Below are positions 1 to 12,300 of a stretch of DNA of 64,000 bases, piece after piece; positions within the stretch are counted from its first letter, which is position 1, and the number at the start of each line of letters is the position of its first letter. The stretch is from NCBI GenBank assembly GCA_018292915.2, contig JACVVK020000141.1:888501-952500 (forward strand), written 5' to 3'. This DNA is from Batillaria attramentaria (Eukaryota > Mollusca > Gastropoda > Batillariidae). The notes beneath the pieces are model-generated. The model saw only the letters and a program-made list of their open reading frames with translations. It was not told where the DNA came from and did not search any database. A program made the position numbers and the translations under genes.

Positions 1-70
1 GTGGCCGAGCTGTTCTTCCTGCTGGAGGCCTCGGAACAGGGCGAGGAGCAGAAGGAGAATTCCCCAGAAG
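1..70 (+). CDS. CAMSAP: CAMSAP exon (end of CH domain), 5' edge unknown
   Basis: Reads VAELFFLLEA then an acidic stretch, matching the last helix of the CAMSAP calponin-homology domain. It ends at AAG|GTGAGG with one base left over. The exon continues off the left edge. Confidence 0.85.
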
Positions 71-1134
71 GTGAGGGCAAGTTTAATGGAGCTCCAGCTA
101 TTGTCAGGGCTTTAAATCCATATTGGACATCATTCACAGGCAGATTCATTTTCAAAACTTTTCACTTCATTCCTATAATTTCTGTGTGTTACGTGTTGAA
201 CGTTCAAAGAGCCCGTTGTCTTACCGAGGTATACGATGACAATCAGGCACACACTCTTCACGTAGCGAGTTCTTATATTGACTGCTGAAGAAGTTTTTTT
301 CACTCACAAAAAGACTTGTGTGTGCACGAGAGAAGCTTCTATGTGCGAAGCTTGAGAGTGCAGTGTGACACCAGAGAAGGGCTGTAAGAAACTCGACATG
401 ATCATAACTTTTCTATGCACTCACGTGTCTTTTTGTGAGTGAGGGAGGGGCGGGGTGGGGGGGTCTGCCGTGCGTGATAGAGGTAACTTAATGTGACTTT
501 AATCTTACCTATATATGCATGCCTATAATATGTATATATATAGCTTGTGATATGTGTGATTTGTATGATGGTGATAAAATATTTTATATATCTTGTTTTT
601 ATTAACTCTTTTATGTCTTGTTTGTATGTTCCTGGCAGACATGTAATTTCCCAGAAGGGATTAATAAAGTATTGATTGATTGACTGATTGATTGATATCC
701 ACCTCAGATATTTTGTTCACAATAGACAGAAATGTATCGCGTGCTTCACAAAATGAAAAAGTAATGCGAAGCCGTAGACAGATCACAACAGATAAAACCT
801 CCAGAACGACAGAAAACTTGGTTTTCTGGCAGGCAAACTCGTAAAGTGCATTTTTAGGGGTAGGTAGGTCTTATTGTTACGCTTTTATGCATAATGAGAA
901 ACCTTCAGGTTCAAACTTGGAGAATTTTTGAATGTTCAGCAAAATCCTAACATACAGTTTACATAGATTCAGATTCAGACAGATACATAATTTTGTGTCC
1001 AGGTACTGCGCAAGTGTCTGTTCGTCGTCTTCCTAGTCCCAGTGTGCCTATCAGCAACGTCACCAAACGCAGCTTTCAGAAAATGTCTGATGATGGGCGG
1101 CACCACACTGAGAGACTGTCTGCAAGCCCAAGGT

Positions 1135-1190
<56 letters not shown>

Positions 1191-1194
1191 CACC

Positions 1195-1273
<79 letters not shown>

Positions 1274-1320
1274 TTGGGGGGGTTTTTTTGTTGTTGGGTT
1301 TTTGGGGTTTTGTTTTTTGT

Positions 1321-1352
<32 letters not shown>

Positions 1353-4300
1353 GAGGGGGGGTCTGTTTGTTTCTGTCTGACTGGTGTTGCTGATGGGTTT
1401 TTGTTTTGTTTTGGGTTTGTTTTTTGGTTGGATTTTGTTTTGTTTGTTATGGGTTTTTTGTTTTAGTTTTTGTTTGTTTGTTTGTTGTTGTTTTTTTTGG
1501 TTTTTGTTGTCTTTTTTTGGGGTTTTTTTTTTTTTTTTTTTTGGGGGGGGGGGGGGGCTGTTGGTTTGGTTTAGTGTGCATTTGTTTTTAATTGAAGTCT
1601 GGCAGTGGCTGAAACTACTATTCACTCAGTTTCCAACCATGTTTGCAATACTGTCCTCAGCACCTTGTCGTCACGGCAACCACTGCTTCAGAAGAGAGTT
1701 ACGGGCAGGCACGGCCAGGACACAGTCACGGAATCAACCCAGCGACCGTCCAGACGCACGCATTCGTTAAGCTCCCCCCAGGAGCGTGAAACAATACGAC
1801 ACTCGGTTCAGGCCTGGCGGGACGACCAGGACATCAGAGACAGGTATGGCAAAACAATAACAATAAGTAAATGAAGAGGTAAATAAGTTCATAATTAGTA
1901 TAAATAAACGAGTGATTAAATGAATGCTCAATTACATGGAAAAGTACCCGCTTCCTAGGTTCAGAACTGGGTAGGTTGATCAGCATCAACGTTTTCCTCT
2001 TTTCATTTCACTGTGATGTCAAATCCTGCTCCAGTTGCCCAACTGAGCTAGACAAGGGCGAGAGGAAGTATGAATATGGGGAGCCCGATCTGTTAGAACT
2101 GTGGCCGGACTACTTCTCCGATGATGACACCATTTCTTTTTGCAATACTTGAGGTTTGCAGTAGATGAGACTATGCAGCTGGTTTTCAAGGTTCCTCACT
2201 AATGTGGTCTCCATCGGCCGGTACTGTCTCCTGAGGTCTTCATATAGCAGGCTTGGCTACAGGAGATATTAAAATTTTCAGGCTGGAACTCAGGCATGGA
2301 CATAGTTCAGACTGACTGAATTTGAACCCTGGCCATTCAAAATTTGTTTCTTTGCAGGGGGAGCCAGAGCAGCAATCTGCTGGAGAATGTGTCAATGGAC
2401 TGGGAGGCTGACATCCAGGATGATGTAGACCCAGTGTCCAGCGTCGATATCGCAGAGTTCGAGTCGGCCAATCGGCGCCAGGCCAACTTGACTGACCCCC
2501 ATCACCCAGACTACATGGAGGTCGTCAGTGTGGGGTCGGGCCAAGCGTCGGCCATGACCGCCAGATCTCAGGCGTCTACGGCTGGCTCCGATCGCCATGA
2601 GCCCCTCATGCCGGCAAAACTGCGGCCGGCGAAGGAGAAAATAAACAACTTCAGCAAGGCGGAGGAGAGAGGCGATCGAACCCCGAGACGCAAAGTGGTC
2701 TCCCCTACCAAGATGGTGAAAGGAAAAACATCGCCGCCAGGTAACGGAGGACAGATCCGAGCACCCACCACATCTGTTGCAGACAGAGCGGAGTCCGGGT
2801 CGCATCATTCGAGCGGCTCATCCATGGACGAGATTATCGTTACCCCGCTGGCGTCCGCTGACCTTGCTGCGTCTCACAGTGTGGACACAGTGACAAGTGA
2901 TTCTGATGCTTCGTTGCCACAGCAACAAGAGCTGCAGGCTCAAAGAACTGGCTTCGAGGCCTTCATGATTCCGCCAGACTCCTCTACTGAGGTTCGGCTG
3001 CCTACCCCGAGGCGAGGAGGGGGAGGGTCTAGCACGGAGCCCCCAGCCACCAGCTACACCCTAGAGAGTGCCGTGCATGATTCCCAGAGTGCCCGTGAAG
3101 CAGGCCTGCCTGTGATTGGTCAGAGTGCCAGTGACTTCTTAGCAGACGGGGACGTAGGGTTCCGGCTCACCAGAACGTCGAGAGAAGGCAGCATCGGGAG
3201 CAGTCGCAGCTCAGGGGACTTTTCCGACCACGAGTCGCACAAGATCCACCAGGATCACAAAGCCAGGGAGTCGCTGAAGATCTCACCCCGTCATCCTAGT
3301 CACCTTCACAAACCACTTCAGCAGCCCCCGCCACAGCTGGTCCCCCTTTCGTCCAGTCCTGTATCAGCAGACGACGCCACCACCACCTCCTCCTCCTCCT
3401 CCTCCCCACCCAAACACGGCCAGCTTATCACAGACCACCTACCAAAGCAGCAAGGCGTGGCAGAGACTCAGAAAAAGCCTGGCACAACAAGTTTTGCCGA
3501 GATCCGTCGCCTGAAAGGTCTGGGAAGCGTGGACAACTCTGGGGTGGTATACATGCAGCACGGCCAGGATCAAGGAGGGGGTGACGCCAGCGGCCACCAG
3601 AATCGCCTCACGCTCAAATCGGCGTTCCTGCAGAAACAGGACTCCGGGAAGAAAGCCACCTTCGCCCAGCTGCCGAACGAGACCACTTGGCAACAGAACG
3701 CTCAGCGAAGCGCGGCTCAAGGCCCATCCACCTCTTCCGCAGGTGAGGCAGCTGCTAGTAACGGAGAGGCTGGGGCCGAGCGCCCGGCCACGTCAGAACT
3801 GTCGCAGCTGCGCATGAAACTGGAAGAGAAACGGCGAGAGATCGAGCGCAAGAAACAGCGCCAGGAAGTCCAGCATGCCAAAATGAGGCAGCGACTGGGA
3901 AAAGCAGCTTTCATGCGCGTCATTTCCAAACAAGGTGAGGAAGCGGGTCCTGCAGGGGGGTTGATGTCTCAGCGTGATGTGCCAGCGTTCGGCGGAGGGC
4001 GTGATATTACTGATAGTGCCCCGCGAAACATACTGCCGTCCCATCCTCTCACGCAGGAGCGTTTAGGTCAGGTGCGACCTGTGCCCGAGGCCCAAGAAGA
4101 AGTGAGTCGCCCGACCTCCCTCCAGACGACAGTTTTGACTTCGCCGCCAACGTCAGGCTCAACATCCGCTTCGGAGTCGCCCTCAGGGCGGCCATTCTCG
4201 CGGGATGGCATTCAGCAGACAATCGATGGTGTGCGTAGACGCTGGTTCCACGGCAGTGATCCCGAAGGGGAGATGATCCGCGAGAGGCGGCTGTCGGAGG

Positions 4301-5494
4301 ACGAGAGAACAGGGCCATTTGTGAGTGATCTTGGTGATGATATGGTGCGCAGTTCTCCACCCAACATTGCGGCGGCTGTGTTTGGACTGGCGCCAAGGCC
4401 TACCTCGGCTCTCGCGCAAGAAGCTTGTCAGCCTCCAGCAGCCCCAGCCCCGGACATGGGCATGGGTTATGTAGGAGGGGAAGGTGCTACGCCACGTGGT
4501 GCTCAAGTGCGGGAGGCTAGCCAGTCACCGCGGGTCACGCCAGAGAGGCGAGAGTCATCGGGGAGCGGGGAGCAGGAGCCGTATGATTCCTCCCTAGATA
4601 GGCTGAATCGCAGCCTGACAGAACTGCAGGGGGAGATCAAGCGATTGACTTTGCAGCAAGAACAGTTCCGTGCGGCTCAATCCCCGCAGGGACCCGCCCC
4701 CTCCGAACCAAGCTTCACCGTCACACCCCAGCAGCTGCAGCTGCAGCAACAGCTTCAACAGCTGCAGCAACAGCAACAGCTGCAACATCAACGGCAGCTG
4801 CAGCAGCAGCAACAACAGCAACAGCTTCTTCAGCAGCAGCAGCTGCTACAACAGCAGCAGTTGTTGACGCAAGCCGGCTCGGTGCCCCCTCGCGCAGCTA
4901 AAACCACGCCTCAGCAAGCTTTGCTCACAGACCCCGCCTCTCGCCAGCCTGCCTCTCCTGCTCTCGTGCCTGGCACCTCCGACCGCCTCCCGCCCTCCGC
5001 CATTGTACCCCCGCCTGCCGCAACAACCTCCACGCACACTGCTGCCATCGTTCCACCGACAGAGGATGCGGACGTAACGTCTCAAGATGACGACTCTTCT
5101 TCAGGTTTCTTTGTGTCTTTTGGGGACGACCCTCCGCGACGCCCCAGACCGAAGCTCAGCAAAGAGAGAGACGCTACCAAGAAAGAGGGAAGTGACGGAA
5201 GCTCAGTGGGGGTTGAGGAGCCGAAGCATGTGCCTCCATTGCATGGGGGTGGGGCGGCTGTGGGCGGGGACATCATGGGGAGCGATCACTCAGGCTCACA
5301 CCATTCCATACACTCTGGGTCTGATGACAGCTCGCCTGGTGTTGGGTTCATGGTCTGTCCAGATCCTGCCATGGTGGATATGGTAAGTGTGTGTGTGTGT
5401 GTCTGTGTAGTCTGTATGTGACTGTGTGTGTGTCTGTGTCTGTGTGCACGTGGTTGTGTTTGTGTGTGCATGTGCATGTTTGCAGATCTGCATG

Positions 5495-5529
<35 letters not shown>

Positions 5530-8207
5530 GAGCCGGGGTGGCCGAATGGTAGAGTGTTGGACTTCCAGTGCTCGGGTTGTGAATTTGTATCCTGGCAGGG
5601 GCCAAATATTTGTGCTGGCTTTTTCATCGTTGCCCTGTCTTTGATATCACCCATATGTGGTGGAAAAAAAGGACAAACACCCACCCACCCCCACCCACCC
5701 CCACCGTCTCTCTCTCTCTCTCTCTTTCCAGTGTGAATGGATCTGAACATATGTTACTCTTTGTGTGTGTGTGTGTGTGTGTGTGTGCGCATCTGTGTCT
5801 GTGTGCGTGTTTGCGAGCATGCTCAAGACAGTTATCTGAGCAAGGCAGCTTAAAGTCATGCCAAGATTTGAGAAAAAAAAAAAAGGGCATAGATTTCAGT
5901 CTCATTTTTAAAAAGATGCCAGGACAGCATGTCCCGTACACCCCTAGTATAATGCATCTGCTCTGTAGACACATGATCCTTGCTTTAGCACTAGGCCACT
6001 AATTGCTGTACGCTTTTCCTTATTTTGGTCCTCGAATCATTTTAAGCCCTGATAGTTGGCAAAACAGTCGGATAGTTTTAGCCAGAGGTTATACCTAGCT
6101 GCGTGTAAAAGACTAGCCATCATTGCAAATCAGAATCATATCTCTTCTTGCTCAGACTCGTGACCTCGAGATGCAGAAGAAGAAGGAGCGCTTGATTCAG
6201 CAGCAACTGCGACGGAAAGAGGAGCAGGAGCGAAGACGATTGGAGAAGGAAATGGAGGCAGCACGCAAGCAGGAGCAGAAAATGTATGTCCCTCTACCCC
6301 CTTCCCCTCCCACACTCAAGTTTCAAAATTGGGCAACAGGCCAACTCAAATTTGAATCTAAATTTTTTTGTTGGCTGTCATTACGGTATTCATATTTTAC
6401 CCCGGCCACTTTGTCAGGTGATGAATATGAATAGGCTAATTTCAAAGTGTGTTAAATATCAAGTATGTGTTTTTCATTTTATGTTGCATGTATTGTCTGG
6501 TTGTTCGTTTTATGTCCGCCATATCCAAATTTCCCATTTGGAGTAATAAAGATTTATTTGAATTTTGAATTTAATTGAAATGTATCGCAATTAAAATTTT
6601 TAAATTAAAATTTCTCAAAAGATGGCAGTACTGACGAAATGTTACTGTAGCGTGTTTGTCAACAGGATGAAGGAGGAGGAAATGGAACGAAAGAAAGCGG
6701 AGGAGAAAGCCAGACGAGAGGCCATTTTCCAGCAGTACCTACAGAAAAAGATGGAGGACGAGGAGAAATCGCCTCCGTCAGCCGCCGTCCAGCGTCGAGA
6801 TCATGCCAGCCGCGGTCAGCCTCGACCGAAGTCCATGTTCGCCAAGGCTCGACCCCAGGCGCCGGAGTTTGAGGGTGTACGGGCCGGCAGTGCGGCCTCC
6901 CACAGCTCACAGGAGGATCTGTCGGTGCATGCGAGCCCGCCTGGCTCCACGGGTAAGACTGGAATCTTAATCTCTGGCAGGTTTCTCGGTTGGACTCTTA
7001 CATAAATAATTTCTGGAAAGTGTTTCAGACTTTAATGTTATTTTTGCTTACTTATTGGTTGTGTTTAGTGCTCATGCTGTGATTTTTTGCTGCTAGTGTT
7101 GTGGTTTGTGTTACTGTAATTAGTATTGGCAGAAGCTTGCAAATTTTATCCTTGAAATACTTTTTTTTCGGGGGGGGGGGGGGGGAACAAAAAAAACCAA
7201 ACAAACAAACAAAATCATAAAAAGGCAAAAATAGGAGTCTTTGGTGGGGCATTGTGGACAATGGGTGTGTCCAGTAATCAGGATGGTGTGTCTGTGTGTA
7301 TGTGGGGGGGGGGGGGGGGGGGTGCCCACGCATATGCAGGGGTGCAAGAGAGAGCGAGTTTAAATTTGGTTAGTTTGAAAGTGTGACTGTGGGTTTGTCG
7401 TGAGGGTTTGCCGTGAAACACAAGTGTGCGGCTTGACCTGAATTCATAGATATGAGAGGATTTTTTGTGTGCAGTGTTTTGTGTGCTGTTACTGTGCTTA
7501 TTCAAACTATATGATCTGTTGTTTCGTACTGCCTGCGTTACCTTCTCATGCTTTCGATGTCAGTTAAGATGAAAGATTAGGTTTTTTTTGTTAATTTGGT
7601 ATGAAATGTTATCAGGGGAAAAAAAAAGAAACAACTGCAAGTGCAAGCGTGATAAAAAAGTAATAAAAATAAATTTTACACGAACCTATTGGTATTCTGA
7701 TAAAATGTCAGTTCTCCTGGTTGAGCCTCATTACTAAAAAATGCCTTTACATGTGTTAAATAACAAAAGACATTATGAGGGCAAATTTCAGTTCTTGAGT
7801 AAAATATTGGAAAAATTACTTGCTCGTAATGTTTAAAAACAAAAGACATCATTAGGGCCATTTTCAGTTCTTAAGTACCGGTAATATCCTCCCTACCTGT
7901 CGGCCTTACTCTGTAAGTATCAACCGTCGCGCACCCTGCGTTCCGCTAGCGAAAAACTCCTCACAATTCCGAAGCGTAACATGAAAACTGCCGGAGAGCG
8001 CTCTTTCAGCTTTTTAGCCCCGACTGTCTGGAACTCCTTGCCAATTGAACTCCGCCTTCAGACCTCACTGCCTCTGTTTAAATCGCATCTGAAGACCTAT
8101 CTCTTCCGCCAAGCCTTTGACAGCTAAACCTCTGTTAAGCCTCAGTGTCTGTGTGCATCATGAGTTCGTTGCACTGCCAAATTGTATGTAAGCGGAGGGG
8201 ATGTAAA

Positions 8208-8270
<63 letters not shown>

Positions 8271-8917
8271 TTAAGCGCAGCGAGTCCTTGAAGCGGGAGA
8301 ACAGCGCTTTATAAAAGCCATGTATTATTATTATTATTATTATTAATATATTGGAAAAATGACTTGCTCGTAATGTTTAAAAACTGTGCTGAAATCTGTA
8401 CATTCCAGCAGAGTCGTACACACCTCTGTTCCCACTTAGGAGGGTATTGTTTTCGCCATGTGAGTTTTTCCTCACTCTCTGTATGTCTGTATCTATTATC
8501 CCAGTCCGGTTAGGGGGATGTTCATGGACAATATACATGTATGGTATATACAGTAGAAACTTTTTTGAGCGACCTTTCACGGGACCGAGCAAAAACGGTC
8601 GTGAACAACAACTGGTCGCCCATACGGCAGTCAGTCACAATGGCGTCCGGACCCGGCCCTGCCCGGCCGGGAGCCGTGCATATCAACCGTAGGGATCATT
8701 GCATAATAAGTACAGTGTGCATGCGTGGATTTGACTCAGAAGCAGAGTTTGGTGTTTCTGTGGAGTCTTCTAATAATCAAGATTGTGCGGCTTTACCTAA
8801 ATTTCAGCGACGGAAAACGTAAACAGAGTCGCATGTGCCACCATGTTTTTAACCACTTCCGTTTCACTTGCGGTGTCGTGAACTTGTGTGACGCGTTTAA
8901 ATTTTACGGCGGGAAAC

Positions 8918-8957
<40 letters not shown>

Positions 8958-9117
8958 GCACAGCTTGCATGAACTGAGTGACAACCACGATTCTCATTGC
9001 TTCTCTTTATTCAGTCCTCAACACGACAGAAAAACATAAAAAGCGGGCGCCGTGCCAACGGTGCCAGTGCACACACACACACACGACGTACACACACACA
9101 CACACACACACACACGA

Positions 9118-9148
<31 letters not shown>

Positions 9149-9297
9149 GACGTACACACACACACACACACACACACGACGTACACACACACACACACAC
9201 GACGTACACACACGCGCGCGCGCGACGACGACGTACGTTGACTCAGTCTGACAAAACACGTCAATCCTCTCTCTCTCTCTCTCTCACACACCCCGTG

Positions 9298-9331
<34 letters not shown>

Positions 9332-12300
9332 CGTACGCTGACCTCTGACGTCCTTGCTGAGTTTAGTCCGCCGCAGCGGCACCCCCTGGGCTCTCTCTCT
9401 CACACACACACACATCGCACGCCGGCACACACGCGCAATCATGTGAAAAAGTCGCTGATGCGGCTCTGTTTGCCGCGCTCTCTAATTTTCTTCAGCGTCA
9501 AGCGCTGCATCATGTCATGAGTTTGGACAGCATGTCCAGCACTTCGTTAAAGTCATTCGCTACAGCGTATTGCTGCAGCTCCACAAACATTTGGCTAGCT
9601 TTACTCGCAGAAATGATCTCTGCCTCTGCGATCTCTGCCTCAGTCCGGTGTGACCGAGGAACCGTCTGCCGCGCGTGATAGGTGATTGGAGAAAACAATG
9701 ATCAGTGATTTGACAGGTGTTAGGAACAACGGAACTGACACTTAAACAGAATGAGGTGATCACCACCCGCTTAACTGCAGTTGTGTTTAGGTGGCGCTAA
9801 GCTGTAACGATGCGATAATTGGCCTGTGACTGGTCACGCGTGTACCACGACTTGGCGGCCCGCGGGGTATTGTCAGGGATTGTGCCGTGGGCGGTCGGCG
9901 GTGCTGTCGGCAAGGTGTGAATCCGCGCAGACAAGCCAGGGGTGGTCGCCAGCAAGAGGGGCGGGGGGTCGTTTTGCCAGCAGAATAGCGGTCTTAAGTC
10001 GTGTACTGCAGTTGGTCGGTCTTTGGAGATGCAATAAAGAAGAAAAACCGTCCGTGCCGGGCTAAAACGGTCGTGAACGAAAAACGGTCGCTCAGTCAAG
10101 TGGTCGCTTAGTCAAGTTTCTACTGTATACAATTTGTATTGATCTTCATGGTCATTATTTATTATTTACAGCATGTTTGAAAATAGTGGTGCAGATCTGA
10201 TGCATGTGATTGTGAAACGATCTCAGAAATGCTGAAATTTACTAATTGGTTTGAGTGGAACTTTGTGGGTTTTTTTGGATTTTTTTTGTCCCCCTTCAAA
10301 TTACAGCATGAACCAGTTTTCAAAACGAAGTGCATGCTGGGTCATACTGATCTATTGCATGCGATTCTGAAGAACTCGATAATGATGAAACTTGATACAT
10401 GTAGTAGGGTTGAATGGGAGGGTGATTTTGTTCATTAAAAAAAAAGGAGAGAAAAAAAATGAGAATAGAAAAATATGCTTGTGGAAACCTGCAGTATGTC
10501 TCTGGTCTCAGCTATGCTGTCTAATGTCAGTCCAGCTTGACAGCAACACCGCGAAGAACTAAATACCGCAACAACATAGTTTTTATGCATCAGAAACCAG
10601 ATATTCCATCATTTCTCTTAGCCATGCTTTGGTGTTGGATACAGCTAGCCTGCTTTGGTTCTGGTACATGTACATATAAACTTGTCAACACGTCCACATA
10701 TTTGAACAATGCTTTAGGTACCTGCACAAACCAGGTAGGCTCCTCCATTTTGAGCATCATTCACCAGCATTGGCAGCAAGATAATTGAATTGCTGATTTG
10801 CACAGATCTAGGAGCTATATTTTTAGATAGCCGTTAGGGTTCCCCTGCAGCTTGCGCTGATCTAACTCTGCTGCCAGCGCTGTGGGGCACTTCAATAGAG
10901 AACTGATAAGGTGCATCTTCTTTCAAACGCTTAGTTATCATCTTGCGTAGGAGCGCTGCTGTTGCTTCCTTTCAAATCGAGTGTTTTTGCCCGAGTGCTG
11001 CAGACAGACATTATAGGATGCTGTACATTTTATTAACCCATTTCATACCAAATAACTGTTCGCATGAACACTTGAAGAGAATAAGAGACAAAGAAGAAAA
11101 ATGACAGCAGGCTGGAGTTAAAATGATGTCTCACGTGACTACAACAATTAATATAATCAAAAGAAAGACTTCAATGAGATGAGAGTTAGGAACAGTTAAT
11201 CGCTGTGCACAGTACGCTATGTGTGATTAATTCAACCATTTTCACAAGATTTTTTTTTTTTTTTTCTTCCCCATGCTCAACTTCGTTTTGAAGATATTGT
11301 TATGAGTCATTTCCCAAAACTGGCTGGTTTGAAACCTGGAAGGAAAAAGCTGGGAATGGGTGTTAGCTGGTGCAGTATTCCATCATACCAATATTTCTTC
11401 ATTTGCACTATCACAGATATTGGGTGTGGGTGTCGGTGTATGCGGTTTTGGGTGTTTAAGTTGTTTTTCTCAGTCTTGCACAATTCATTTTTGTTAGAAA
11501 ATTTTGTGGTGTGCTCAAAAGCATGTGTGATATTTTATTTTAAATATGAAAAAGCTTGCATTAGCACCTGTCTGTGTAGTTATGACTGGTACCAGTAATC
11601 ATTTGACAGTAATGACTATTTTGCAAAATAAATCCTCCCCCTCCGCGCTACCCCCCCCCCCCCCCCAAAAAAAAAATTATATATGAGTGCTGCAAAATAT
11701 TATGTCATTTGATAAAGTTTGTTGCATGTAAATAATTTCAATTTCTTCAGCATATTGATGTCAAAATTTCAGCGTACATTTTGTGTCACACAATCAGTGT
11801 AATTCCTAGAGGACCCCATGTGAATAGCAGTTTCAGCTGAGCATCGTCTTAATGTGTGTGGTTTGTGTTGTAGTATAGCTTTGTTATGTTGTCATTGTTT
11901 TGCCTTTTTTTGAGATCTGAAATCTGTTTTGCTGTTACCTGCCTCAAGATAATATCTGCCTTCCCATAATTAAGCTTTGCAACCATTCTTGTTTGCTAGG
12001 TTTTGTATCCCCTGCTTACAGCAGAGATTTTTTTTTTCTTTTGGCATTGATGACTGCAATGAGTTCCACATCTGTTTAATTGTTGGGGCCAGTGATTTGT
12101 TGAATCTTGAACATGCTCACCAGTTTTTGAAGCAAAACATGTTTTTGGGTGGTTTTTGTTGTTGGGGGGGGGGGGGGGGGGGGGTGTCTTGCTTGTTTTC
12201 ATTTTTTTTTTTTTTTTTTAAACATGTGGGGAATTTGCAGTCATTTGGCGGTTTTCAGCCAAATTTCCTATCCTTTGAGCCCCCAAAAATGTAAGTTTCA

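Noticed and set aside
1134..1625. Long minus-strand reading frame of Lys/Gln/Arg-Glu repeats
   Set aside because: It is only the complement of CT, T and G homopolymer DNA in an intron.
2392..2808. Minus-strand frames across the large CAMSAP exon
   Set aside because: They are shadows of a well-supported plus-strand coding exon.
9007..9327. Cys/Val-rich and Thr/His-rich frames
   Set aside because: They are translations of CA/GT microsatellite, with no splice or start context.
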